A stretch of DNA of 64,000 nt from Aromatoleum toluolicum (lineage in GTDB: Bacteria; Pseudomonadota; Gammaproteobacteria; Burkholderiales; Rhodocyclaceae), in the NCBI RefSeq assembly GCF_012911005.2, contig NZ_WTVS01000007.1, forward strand, positions 1-64,000, in the 5' to 3' direction. This document shows positions 39,854 through 49,021 of this stretch, one piece after another. Every line of letters starts with the position of its first letter. The stretch's first letter is position 1. The position numbers were made by a program, and so were the translations under genes. The notes beneath the pieces are model-generated. The model saw nothing but the letters and a program-made list of their open reading frames with translations, had not been told where the DNA came from and ran no database searches.

Positions 39854-40831
39854 ATGGTTGCTTGCAGAATCTGTGCGAACGAGAGTGAGAATAACGAGAT
39901 CGTCGCGCGCGAAATGATGTTTGGCTTTCGCGATGAATTCACATACATCATATGTGGCCGGTGCGGCTGCCTTCAGATTGCACACCCCCCTGAGGACCTT
40001 TCCAAGTATTACCCGAAGAATTATTGGGACTTCCAGCTGCCGCGCATGAACAAGGTCGCAGAAGGACCCGTTTCAAGCTGGCTTCGCAGGCAGCGTGCCG
40101 AATATTGGCTCACTACAGATCTACACATAGTCGGAAAGATCGCTGCAATGCAGCATGTGCAACCGCGTCACTTTGGATGGTTGCGGCGCGGCGGCGTACG
40201 TGATTTCAGTGCCGCGATCCTAGATGTCGGGTGTGGTCTAGGCGACCGACTGCTCACCCTGCGTCGGGAGGGCTTTACTAATCTGGTCGGAATCGATCCG
40301 TTCATCGGCAATGATATTCATTACCAGAACGGCGTGCGTGTACTAAAGCTCTCGGTTCATGAGATGGACGGCGCCTTCGATTTCATTACACTACACCACT
40401 CGTTCGAGCATATGCCGGATCCGCTGCCGACGCTGCAAAGCCTGTTCCGCCTCGTCAAACCGGGTCATGCCGTGCTGATCCGCATCCCGGTCTGCGGCAC
40501 GAATGCGTGGCGAACGTATGGACATAACTGGGTCCAGCTAGACGCCCCTCGGCACCTTTTCCTACACAGCATCATGAGCATGCAGGTGCTGGCCAAGCAA
40601 GCAGGCTTCCGCCTTGGGGATATCGTTTTCGACTCTGAACCTCTGCAATTCTGGGGCAGCGAACAATACGTCCGCGATATACCGTTACTGGACCCACGCT
40701 CCTACGAAGTAAATCCAGAAAGCTCCATATTCACCCGCGAGCAGATTCAACAATACCGGCAGCGTGCAGCACAGCTTAATCTTGCCGGCGATGGCGATCA
40801 GGCGTGTTTCTATCTCGTTCGCGACCACTAA
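39854..40831 (+). CDS. SAM-dependent methyltransferase with N-terminal zinc finger
   Basis: The 325-residue protein starts with a Cys4 knuckle (CRIC ... CGRCG, residues 4-40), as in the sugar-modifying C-methyltransferase relatives of polysaccharide loci. It continues as a class I methyltransferase: LDVGCGLGDRLLTLRREGF near 122 (SAM loop), GIDPF, and FDFITLHHSFEHMPDP near 180. It probably methylates a sugar nucleotide or glycan residue. The ATG at 39854 gives the zinc knuckle directly at the N-terminus; a TTG 108 bases upstream is possible. It is the first gene of a run of closely spaced plus-strand genes. Confidence 0.8.
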   Translation: MVACRICANESENNEIVAREMMFGFRDEFTYIICGRCGCLQIAHPPEDLSKYYPKNYWDFQLPRMNKVAEGPVSSWLRRQRAEYWLTTDLHIVGKIAAMQHVQPRHFGWLRRGGVRDFSAAILDVGCGLGDRLLTLRREGFTNLVGIDPFIGNDIHYQNGVRVLKLSVHEMDGAFDFITLHHSFEHMPDPLPTLQSLFRLVKPGHAVLIRIPVCGTNAWRTYGHNWVQLDAPRHLFLHSIMSMQVLAKQAGFRLGDIVFDSEPLQFWGSEQYVRDIPLLDPRSYEVNPESSIFTREQIQQYRQRAAQLNLAGDGDQACFYLVRDH

Positions 40832-40878
40832 CAGCGGCAATCGCCTCCTTGCATCAGCCCACCGACAAGAATACTTGC

Positions 40879-42345
40879 ATGCCCCTCCGTCAGTCTATTC
40901 GAAGCAGTTCAACATGGCTCGTCGGAAACAACATCGTCGGCCAAGTGCTGCAATTCGGATTCGGAGTGATACTGGCGCGTCTGCTGGTCCCCGCAGATTT
41001 CGGCATGATTGTGACGATCCAGATCTTTACTGGACTCGTCGGGCTTATCGCTTCCGGGGGTATGGGTCAAGCGCTGATTCGCGCAAAGGACGTGACACAG
41101 GCGGATTTTCACGTCGTCTTCAGTCTCCAGCTCGCCATCGGCGGAATCATATATACGACGTTCTTCGGCCTGGCGCCATTCCTTGCCTCGTGGTTTCAAG
41201 ACTCCCGCTACGAAGACCTGGTTCGAGTATCGACATTGAGCTTCCTGCTGCGCCCCTTCATCAATCTCCATGGGATTTGGCTGCAACGCGAGATGCGATT
41301 CAAGGAATCATCGATCGGAAATCTTATAGCAAATATCATTAGCAGTCTTTTCAGCATTGGGCTGGCCGTGACCGGCCATGGCGTTTGGAGTCTTGTCCTT
41401 GGCGGCTTGGCCGGAAGCATGATCAACCTGGCGCTATTCCAACGCCTCACACCGCTGCGCCCCCGCGTGGTATTCGACCGTGAACTTGCATACCGCCATA
41501 GCGGCTTTGGCATCAAGATTTCGCTTAATGACCTGATTAGCTATCTTCGCCATCAGACAAGCAACTTCATCATCACTACGGTTGGAGGGGCCACGATGGT
41601 CGGCTTGTTCAATAAGGGGGACAGCCTTGCAAAACTTCCATTCAACACAATAAGCGGACCGATTTATCAGCCGGTGTTTCGTGCCATGTCCGAGGAGCAG
41701 GACAACCAAGACAAACTCAAGTACCTCTTCTACAAGATGATCTCGTTGCTCACCGTGTACACGCTGCCTTTCTACATAGGCCTCTGGTGGCTGGCGGAGC
41801 CTTTCGTGGTCGTTGTGTATGGAAAGCAGTGGTTGGACGCGGCGATACCGCTCCAGATACTCGCGCCACTCGGTGCACTCTACTGCATCGGCCATCCGTG
41901 CGGCGCGCTGCTAGCTGCGTCGAACCGCCTGGGGCGCGAAATGGTACTTCAGGCAATCACCCTCGTACTCGTGGCAGGCGGCTGCTATATGGGTCTGAAC
42001 TGGGGACTTGCGGGCGTCGCCTTCGGCATCGTCGTCAGTCAGATCTACGCAACCACACATTTCTACGTACTGGCAAGAAAGTGCATCGATACGCGACTCT
42101 CTGATCTCTTCGTAGCCGTGACGCCCGGCATGTTGCTCAATACAGCATTGCTCGCCACGCTCGCCTTGCTCGATCTTGTCTTGCCACCCAACATGCCTCG
42201 GGATTCTGCCCCCGTCTATCTTCTGATCTGCACATTAACCGGAGCATTCGTCTATTCCATCATCTTCCTATATTGCCCACCTACCGCGCTTATCGATGAA
42301 TCGCAACGCTGGAAGCTTCGCTTACGTCTAGCGCGTCAGGATTAG
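40879..42345 (+). CDS. Wzx-type lipopolysaccharide/polysaccharide flippase
   Basis: The 488-residue MOP-superfamily protein has about 12-14 membrane helices and resembles WzxC/oligosaccharide flippases. Typical elements are VGQVLQFGFGVILARLLVPADFGMIV at the N-terminus (residues about 20-45), ASGGMGQALIR and the short basic loops between helices. It would move lipid-linked repeat units across the inner membrane. The ATG at 40879 fits the family; a GTG 75 bases upstream, inside the previous gene, is less likely. Codon use is more AT-rich than in the flanking genes: one 60-base line inside the gene counts to 40% G+C. Confidence 0.88.
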   Translation: MPLRQSIRSSSTWLVGNNIVGQVLQFGFGVILARLLVPADFGMIVTIQIFTGLVGLIASGGMGQALIRAKDVTQADFHVVFSLQLAIGGIIYTTFFGLAPFLASWFQDSRYEDLVRVSTLSFLLRPFINLHGIWLQREMRFKESSIGNLIANIISSLFSIGLAVTGHGVWSLVLGGLAGSMINLALFQRLTPLRPRVVFDRELAYRHSGFGIKISLNDLISYLRHQTSNFIITTVGGATMVGLFNKGDSLAKLPFNTISGPIYQPVFRAMSEEQDNQDKLKYLFYKMISLLTVYTLPFYIGLWWLAEPFVVVVYGKQWLDAAIPLQILAPLGALYCIGHPCGALLAASNRLGREMVLQAITLVLVAGGCYMGLNWGLAGVAFGIVVSQIYATTHFYVLARKCIDTRLSDLFVAVTPGMLLNTALLATLALLDLVLPPNMPRDSAPVYLLICTLTGAFVYSIIFLYCPPTALIDESQRWKLRLRLARQD

Positions 42346-42371
42346 GCAATCCATCCAAGACCGCGACCTTC

Positions 42372-44351
42372 ATGAGCAGCACACAACGCTACTTTCTCGA
42401 GGACCTCTTCGCTCCGCCGCCTGAGTCGGGAGATGCGTCGAGGCACATGGTCCGACGAGTCTCTCTTTCGGACGGCACGCGCGGCGCAATCCATCGCATC
42501 GAATGGAGTTTGACGGACGGCACGTCTTGCGTGCTCGACAATGTTGGCGGCGCTGCATGCTTGTTTCTGCGTACCACAGGCACGGAAACGCGATCGATCG
42601 AAGTGGCACTAAGGGGAGGCTACCGACTCCAATCAGTCGCTGCCGGTGGCTGGTTGCTGGTCTCGTCGATCGAAGGCAGCCCGCTGTACTGGATTCCTCG
42701 CCCCCCTATGCTGCGCTCACTTGATGGGCATGGGCATATCACACACGAGTCTCCGGCTACATTGACCGGCATGACGGCATCCGATGCTCTGCTCTTCGCG
42801 CAGTTTTCCAGCCCGGCCATGGGGTTTCATATTGACTTCGTCTTGTGGAAACTACCGCCCGACTTAGCTGATTGGCGCGATGAAACTGACTGCCTTGCGA
42901 CGATTGAGACCCAGCCGTACTTCGTCTACGGATCTCACTCCAGTTACCGGCGCCCCGCGGACGTCTATGCGCATCTGGTGCATGGACACGTATACGAGAC
43001 GCAATTCGCCTGGCCTCGCAACTGGAAGATCGCTGATGAACTCGATGCATATGCCCTGTTTCTCGTTCTGACGGGTCTCGAACTCGCTAGTGGAAAGCGT
43101 CTGTACGGGCTCTTGAAACAGCAGGTGGTGGTATCAGTCATTGCTCGCCAGCGCGACGATGGCGCCTGGTATCACGGCGAGTGGACGGATGACATGGAGT
43201 GCCACGTACGGCTGCATGTCGGTGGCATGCATTTGCTCGCCACGGCACTGGAGGAAGACAGCCACCCAGCCGTCAGGACGGCACTCGCGAAGGCCGCCGC
43301 ATTCGTAACGGAGCTGGCCGATCAAACGGAGAAAGGCGCCTGGTTTCTGCACGACACCCTCGAATTGTCGGCGGCAGGCATGGACAAGTGCCCATTCGCG
43401 TGGCAAGGCAGCCGAACATGGCAAAAGTCGGAAACGAACATGCTGGTTCTCAACACCCATCTCGACAGTCTGATTGCGCTAGATCGCTATCGAGCGCTGA
43501 CAGGTGAGACGAAGTTCGACGCCCTGATAGCCTCAGGACAGGCCGCTACGAGGGCACTTCTAGCATGCCGCCCTGCCGAGAAGCTCTATGCACTTCTATT
43601 TCGAGTGATAGAACTCACGTGGTTGCCCGCGAACTCGGCGGCTCGGCTACCAATGCCCCTACGTGCCCTGAAGCGTCTTGGCTGGAAATATCTGGTTCCG
43701 CGAATGCACCGTATACGCATTCGCTGGCCACGTCTTGTCATGCCCAACGGCTACATTGACCGGGCAATAAACCTTGCCGGCGTCAGTCATGCGTACCACA
43801 CGGTCAACGTTTGGGACTTGCTCCGTTACCAGCACCGCTTCAGCGAGGAAGACCTCCGCGACGTCATCGAGCCAGCTCTGGCCTACACGCGCAATGGTCC
43901 CTTGCTGGAGTATTGGGGCAGCCTCGGGGAAAGGGGGCACGCGCTTGTTTTTTGGGTGGACGCGCTGTGGCACTTGTGCATGACGAGCGGTAACGCCGCG
44001 CATAGAATCTGGCTGGCCGAAGCCATGCTGCAGTGCGCAAGAGCCGGCTTCGGGCTACCTCCTGCGCTCCTTGGCACGAACACCGAGGTCGTTCCCGTGT
44101 CAGAACGAAGGGCATGTCCGTCACCGGTCGATTCGCAACTACGCATTGCAAATCTCGGGCGAAGCTACAGGGACGAAATCCTCATCATCAACCCTACGAC
44201 GCGGGACATTCCCCTAGCCTGGCGGAAAGAACCAGACACAACGCTCCGATGGGTCTCATCCGATGGAGCGGGAAGTTCCACATCGGTGCCAGCGCATGGC
44301 TGGCTGTGGGGGCATCACTATTCTCCGCCGAATCCACCTGACACCGCATGA
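42372..44351 (+). CDS. Unrecognised 659-residue protein, possible alpha/alpha-toroid glycan enzyme
   Basis: I do not recognise this protein. It has no signal peptide or membrane segment. The first 190 residues look beta-rich. Residues about 200-590 are helical and resemble alpha/alpha-toroid enzymes, with aromatic and acidic repeats (WYHGEWTDDMECHVRLHVGG near 275, EKGAWFLHD, WQKSETNMLVLNTHLDSL, HAYHTVNVWDLLRYQ, LLEYWGSLGERGHALVFW). A short beta-rich C-terminus follows. The fold is used by polysaccharide lyases, C5-epimerases and some hydrolases. The setting between a flippase and a WbsX-like gene supports a glycan substrate. Catalytic residues cannot be assigned. Confidence 0.55.
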   Translation: MSSTQRYFLEDLFAPPPESGDASRHMVRRVSLSDGTRGAIHRIEWSLTDGTSCVLDNVGGAACLFLRTTGTETRSIEVALRGGYRLQSVAAGGWLLVSSIEGSPLYWIPRPPMLRSLDGHGHITHESPATLTGMTASDALLFAQFSSPAMGFHIDFVLWKLPPDLADWRDETDCLATIETQPYFVYGSHSSYRRPADVYAHLVHGHVYETQFAWPRNWKIADELDAYALFLVLTGLELASGKRLYGLLKQQVVVSVIARQRDDGAWYHGEWTDDMECHVRLHVGGMHLLATALEEDSHPAVRTALAKAAAFVTELADQTEKGAWFLHDTLELSAAGMDKCPFAWQGSRTWQKSETNMLVLNTHLDSLIALDRYRALTGETKFDALIASGQAATRALLACRPAEKLYALLFRVIELTWLPANSAARLPMPLRALKRLGWKYLVPRMHRIRIRWPRLVMPNGYIDRAINLAGVSHAYHTVNVWDLLRYQHRFSEEDLRDVIEPALAYTRNGPLLEYWGSLGERGHALVFWVDALWHLCMTSGNAAHRIWLAEAMLQCARAGFGLPPALLGTNTEVVPVSERRACPSPVDSQLRIANLGRSYRDEILIINPTTRDIPLAWRKEPDTTLRWVSSDGAGSSTSVPAHGWLWGHHYSPPNPPDTA

Positions 44352-44405
44352 AGTGCGCCTGAATCTTCAAGGGCAATGTGTTTCGTATGTCAAACCTGTG
44401 ATGCC

Positions 44406-45482
44406 ATGCCAATGAACCGACGAGCTCGCCTGATTGCTTTTCACCTGCCGCAGTTTCATCCAACACCTGAGAATGACGCGTGGTGGGGCAAGGGATTTAC
44501 CGAGTGGACCAATGTTGCCAAGGCGCGGCCTCTGTTCCCAGGCCATTACCAGCCTCACATACCTGCCGACTTGGGCTTCTACGATCTTCGTCTGCCCGAG
44601 GCCCGTCATGCGCAGGCGAACCTGGCGCAGGACTACGGTGTTGAGGGATTCTGCTATTACCACTACTGGTTCGGGGGAAGGCGTATCCTCGAGCGACCGG
44701 TCAACGAGATTCTGCTCTCGTCCGAGCCCGATTTCCCGTTTTGCCTTTGCTGGGCGAACCACAGTTGGAGCACGGCATGGCAAGGAACGAACCGACCGCT
44801 GATCGAGCAGGTCTACCTTGGGATGGACGATCACGCCGCTCATTTCAATTGGTTGTTGCAGGCCTTCACCGACCGGCGCTACCTGACGGTCGATGGTAAG
44901 CCGATCTTCGTGATCTATCGACCGGATGACATTCCCGATGTAGTGAGGGTGACCGATTTCTGGCGCGAGCGAGCGCTTCAGGCAGGTTTGCCGGGTCTTT
45001 ATCTCATTGGCGTATCCCACAGAAGCGAGGGATGGGATCCGAGACCGCGCGGCCTGGACGCATCTACAATGCAGGCTTTGCCACGACACGACGGGCGAAT
45101 TCCGCGCCGTTATCTTACGACGAAGCTGAAACTTGCGTTGCGGGGCAACACGCATGAATTGACCATCTGGGATTACGAGGAAGTAAGGTCGATTCTCCTA
45201 CGGAGTACACCGGTGGAATGGCCCGACTATCCACTGGCGCTTCCCAACTGGGACAACACGCCGAGGGCGGGAATGCGCGGACTGGTATTCCACAATGCGA
45301 CGCCAGAACTTTTCCGCGGTCATCTGCGTGAAGCCATCGGTCGCGTATCCAATCGAGAAGCAGAGCAGAGAATTGTATTCTTGAAGGCATGGAACGAATG
45401 GGCGGAAGGCAATTACGTCGAGCCTGACCAGAAATGGGGCCGGGCGTGGCTGGAGGTAATCCGCGAGGAGATCCTCGAATGA
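44406..45482 (+). CDS. WbsX/GH99-like glycan protein
   Basis: The 358-residue protein matches the WbsX (glycosyl hydrolase 99-like) family of polysaccharide loci: AFHLPQFHPTPENDAWWGKGFTEWTNV at the N-terminus (residues about 8-34), then CYYHYWFGGRRILERPVNEIL, FCLCWANHSWS and, at the end, FLKAWNEWAEGNYVEPD. These are the signature blocks. The family is usually encoded among O-antigen and capsule genes and may process endo-mannosidic or related linkages; catalytic action is not proven. ATG codons at 44406 and 44412 are both possible. It starts about 50 bases after the previous stop. Confidence 0.88.
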   Translation: MPMNRRARLIAFHLPQFHPTPENDAWWGKGFTEWTNVAKARPLFPGHYQPHIPADLGFYDLRLPEARHAQANLAQDYGVEGFCYYHYWFGGRRILERPVNEILLSSEPDFPFCLCWANHSWSTAWQGTNRPLIEQVYLGMDDHAAHFNWLLQAFTDRRYLTVDGKPIFVIYRPDDIPDVVRVTDFWRERALQAGLPGLYLIGVSHRSEGWDPRPRGLDASTMQALPRHDGRIPRRYLTTKLKLALRGNTHELTIWDYEEVRSILLRSTPVEWPDYPLALPNWDNTPRAGMRGLVFHNATPELFRGHLREAIGRVSNREAEQRIVFLKAWNEWAEGNYVEPDQKWGRAWLEVIREEILE

Positions 45483-45631
45483 GGATCGTCTACGCGCGCT
45501 CCTTCCGTACAACGAAATCAGGCCCCCAACGCTACACGAATGACGCCTAGTTAGCACGGCACGACAAGATTCGCGTCGTTTGCATGGCGACATGGCAGCG
45601 TGCGCGGCCGACCGAGGCGGAGTTTAACCTG

Positions 45632-46423
45632 ATGAAACCTGATCCCATCTCCGTTCTTCTGCATCGAAACGCGGGCGAACACGGTCCCGTGATGCTGGCA
45701 TACCATTCGGTGCAGTCCGGAAAGGAATCGCCGATGTGGCCTTGGGCGGTATCGTTGCACCGTTTTGTCGAGCAGGTGGATTTCCTGGTTGCGCAAGGGT
45801 ACCGGGTCATCACGATGGCGGACTTGGCAATGGGAAAGTTCGATCATGGAGAACGGACGGTTGCGATTACGTTCGATGACGGCTATGTCGATAACTTGCA
45901 GGCTTATCAAGCGCTCCTTGAACGAGGATTGCGCGCCACATGGCTGGTCGTCACGGGTGCGTTTGGTGCGACGCCAAACTGGCCAGGCGATGGCCGCCCT
46001 GCCGGGCGTTTGCTCAGCGTCGCCGAACTGCGTGACATGCATGCAGCCGGCATGGAGATAGGCTCACACACGGTGCATCACGCGCGACTACCTGCCCTGG
46101 ACGACAACGCGCTTGCGCTTGAACTGCAAGACTCGCGGGCGGCACTCGAGGATGCCCTCGGCCTTGCGGTGACAAGCTTTGCGTATCCATACGGAGCATG
46201 GGACATGCGCTGTGCGGGTGCGGTCCGCGCGGCAGGGTATCTCGCCGCGTGCACTACACGTACCGGTTGGGCCCTGCGCGACGGCAATCCATTCACGCTA
46301 CGCAGGCTCACAATCTTCAACCACGACACGGCAGGCACCCTAGCCCGCAAGCTGTATTTCGGTAGTCACGAGGTCGGTTGGAGCGACATCGCCCGTTATG
46401 CGCTGCGGCGCTTGCGAGGCTGA
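45632..46423 (+). CDS. Polysaccharide deacetylase (NodB/CE4 family)
   Basis: The 263-residue protein has the CE4 motifs: TFDDGYVDN near residue 79 (metal Asp pair) and SHTVHH near 145 (two His ligands), plus SFAYPYGAWD further on. It would remove N- or O-acetyl groups from a glycan. No signal peptide is seen, so it may act in the cytoplasm or be attached to the membrane complex. I chose the ATG at 45632 because GGCGGAG lies 9 bases before it; an ATG 48 bases upstream has no such site. It starts the run deacetylase-GT2-GT2. Confidence 0.87.
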   Translation: MKPDPISVLLHRNAGEHGPVMLAYHSVQSGKESPMWPWAVSLHRFVEQVDFLVAQGYRVITMADLAMGKFDHGERTVAITFDDGYVDNLQAYQALLERGLRATWLVVTGAFGATPNWPGDGRPAGRLLSVAELRDMHAAGMEIGSHTVHHARLPALDDNALALELQDSRAALEDALGLAVTSFAYPYGAWDMRCAGAVRAAGYLAACTTRTGWALRDGNPFTLRRLTIFNHDTAGTLARKLYFGSHEVGWSDIARYALRRLRG

Positions 46424-46426
46424 ACG

Positions 46427-47413
46427 ATGTCCGGCCAAAAGTATTCCCCCACCGTCTCGATCGTGATGCCCTGTTTCAATGCCGCAAGCCACCTGCAGAT
46501 GAGCGTGGGAAGCGTGCTAGCCCAGACGAGTGGAGATTGGGAGCTCATCATCGTTGATGACGGCTCACAGGACGCGTCATGGACCGAGCTTCAGCGACTG
46601 GCGCAAGACGAATCGCGGATTCGCATATTTCGGCAGAGGAACGCGGGAGCTGCGGCAGCGCGCAACCACGCGCTGCGTGAAGCACGCGGTTTCTACATCG
46701 CCTTTCTCGATGCCGACGACACTTGGCATCCCGAGTTCCTCGAGGTAATGGAGCAGGCGCTGCGGAATGCAGGCGCTCATGGCTTGACCTACTGCGGCTG
46801 GCAGAATATTACCGACAACGGCTCGCACACAGCACCACCATTTGTGCCGCCGGACTACGAACATGGTGGCAAGATCGAAGCACTTCTTCAGGGCTGTCGC
46901 TGGCCGATCCACGCTGCGCTTGTGAGCGCAGAAGCGATTCGCGAAAGCGGGGGCTTCGACGAGAGCCTGAGTTCTTGCATGGACTATGACCTTTGGTTAC
47001 GCTTGGGCGCGACGCTACCTCTTGTCCGCGTACCGCGCGTTCTGGCCAACTATCATCACCATCAGGGCGATCAGATTACGAAGAACCGCGCGAGGATCGC
47101 GCTCAATCACCGGCGAGTTCAGGAGAAGTTCCTGATCGCAAACCCTGGTGTGCGCGAACGGCTCGGCACGAATCGCGTGCGCGAACTAACTGCGGGAGAA
47201 CTCCTGAAACGCGGCTATGAGAGTTACTGGAAGCGCGACCTCCTCGCTGCGCGCGCAATCTTTCGCGCCGTGATGAAAGAGGGCTATGGCGGGCTGCGCG
47301 ACTGGAAATACTTGATCACGGCGCTTCTTCCCTTGGGTCTGCATCAGGCACTGCTAGGGGCACTGTCGAATGACTCTGCCGATGACGCGCGGCAGCGCCA
47401 GGACGAGCGATGA
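46427..47413 (+). CDS. Family 2 glycosyltransferase
   Basis: The 328-residue enzyme has a GT-A fold: SIVMPCFNAASHL at the start, SVLAQTSGDWELIIVDDGSQD near 35 and FLDADDTW near 90 (the DxD nucleotide-sugar site). The C-terminal third is basic and lacks membrane helices, so it would act at the cytoplasmic face on a lipid-linked acceptor. It begins 3 bases after the deacetylase stop and overlaps the next gene by ATGA. The sugar it transfers cannot be told from sequence. Confidence 0.92.
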   Translation: MSGQKYSPTVSIVMPCFNAASHLQMSVGSVLAQTSGDWELIIVDDGSQDASWTELQRLAQDESRIRIFRQRNAGAAAARNHALREARGFYIAFLDADDTWHPEFLEVMEQALRNAGAHGLTYCGWQNITDNGSHTAPPFVPPDYEHGGKIEALLQGCRWPIHAALVSAEAIRESGGFDESLSSCMDYDLWLRLGATLPLVRVPRVLANYHHHQGDQITKNRARIALNHRRVQEKFLIANPGVRERLGTNRVRELTAGELLKRGYESYWKRDLLAARAIFRAVMKEGYGGLRDWKYLITALLPLGLHQALLGALSNDSADDARQRQDER

Positions 47414-48333
47414 TGCTGACATTCGCGTTCTGTACCTTCAATCGGGCGAGTCGAATCTCCAGACTTGTCGAATCAATGCGGGCCCAGGACTGCCCCGTAC
47501 CGTTCGAGATCCTGGCTATCAACAACAACAGCACCGACAACACAGTCGAAGTGCTAACGGCCCAGGCGGCACAACCCGGCGCACCACTGCGATTCGTCAC
47601 CGAGACACAGCAGGGCATCGTTCCGGCCCGCAACCGTGCGATCGAGGAAGCCATCGGCAGCGACGTCCTTGTTTTCATCGACGACGACGAGCTTCCGGTG
47701 GCAGGCCTTCTGAGGGCGGCACACTCCGCGATTGCCACGGAAGGGGCGCAATGTGCAGGAGGCAGGATCACGATCGACCTGGGTGAGAACGAGCGCCCCA
47801 CGTGGCTCGATGACGAGGTCGCTGGTTTTCTCGGCGAACTAGATCACGGCGCGAGCCCGTTCTGGATCGAAGATGCCTCGAGGCCCGTTTGGTGCGGAAA
47901 CATCGCATACAACATGCGACTCTTTAGAGAGAATCCGCAACTGCGTTTCGATCTACGTTACAACCGGGCCGGCGAGGGCATAGGCGGCGGCGAGGACGCG
48001 ATGATGTTCCGCACCCTACTCGCCCAGGGCGCACGGATCCGATACCGGCCCGACATGGGGGTGCTGCATGCGGTGGATGACTGGAAACTGAAGCGGAGCT
48101 ACTTTCTTCGTTTGCACTATCTGGCAGGAGTGCGGCAGGGACGATACCGCTTGCCCAGCTATGATCGCACGCTCTTTGATGTACCACCGTTCCTGGTTGT
48201 GCAGTTTCTCCGTCAAGCAATGAGGTCGATCGGCATGCAGATCACGCAAAGGCCTGGCTCACTGCGACAGGCCATGAACGCAATTAACACGTTCGGCTGC
48301 CTCGTTGGCTATCGGCAACGCACACGGCCATAG
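47410..48333 (+). CDS. Family 2 glycosyltransferase
   Basis: This 307-residue GT2 enzyme has FAFCTFNRASRISRLVESM at the N-terminus, EILAINNNSTDNTVEVL near 37 and FIDDDELPV near 95 (DDD motif). The later segment NRAGEGIGGGEDAMMFRTLL near 185 is a typical acceptor-site loop of this subfamily. It overlaps the previous GT2 by ATGA, so the two are coupled. It is the last gene of the lower-GC run; a 688-base gap without recognisable genes follows. Confidence 0.92.
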   Translation: MMLTFAFCTFNRASRISRLVESMRAQDCPVPFEILAINNNSTDNTVEVLTAQAAQPGAPLRFVTETQQGIVPARNRAIEEAIGSDVLVFIDDDELPVAGLLRAAHSAIATEGAQCAGGRITIDLGENERPTWLDDEVAGFLGELDHGASPFWIEDASRPVWCGNIAYNMRLFRENPQLRFDLRYNRAGEGIGGGEDAMMFRTLLAQGARIRYRPDMGVLHAVDDWKLKRSYFLRLHYLAGVRQGRYRLPSYDRTLFDVPPFLVVQFLRQAMRSIGMQITQRPGSLRQAMNAINTFGCLVGYRQRTRP

Positions 48334-49021
48334 GCCACAGCGCTACGGTTCATGCGAGATTGTCGAACCCGGATCGGGGGCTCGCGACACTATTAAGAAA
48401 GTATGGCTGCAGGATCGGAAGGTAGGCACTCCCGAGGGTAGGACGCAGTCACGATCGAGTCTGCTGCGTGATGCACGTCCTCGACGGCTGTAACGTGGCG
48501 CGAATAAGGTGAGCCGATGCGATAGTCGCGCTACGGGCACTGGCTCGCGGGAAAGACGTCATGCGGAAAGGCACGTCGGTCGGTGGACACCCTGACATCC
48601 GGGAACGAAACATTCGTACGCTCGCGCTATGGAACAAGGATCCTGTACGCTCCACTTGATCATCACGTTTCCTTGGTCGAACCCGCATCGCCACGCTGGC
48701 CGCGCCCATCGTCGACGGCAAGGTGTCGGCCGGCACCGACGCCGGTGTGCACCTGCCGGCATCAGGAAGATGGTGGATATGTGATCGAGGCACCGTAGCA
48801 GATGGAGATTCGCCCACTCGACGGGGATAAGAATCGGCTCACCAGGCAGTACGCCGGCGATCACCATGCGACAGCCGGCCGAGGCCCGGGCACATGCTGC
48901 ATCGATCCGCATCAAGGCGATTGCTCTCGAGAGTGGCATATCTCAGCTCCGCCATGACGACGCGTCCGATCTTTCGAGACGCACCCCGCAACGGCCGGCT
49001 ATCAGATGGCGAGAATTCACG
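48334..49021. other. Gene-free gap, possibly decayed sequence
   Basis: No credible gene was found in these 688 bases on either strand. Several short frames exist, but none has a start with a ribosome binding site or a recognisable product. Base composition is intermediate, about what a decayed coding stretch would leave. It lies exactly where the lower-GC gene block meets the high-GC block, which makes a recombination or deletion scar plausible. The promoter of the following GT4-sulfotransferase operon should be in its right end. Confidence 0.45.
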
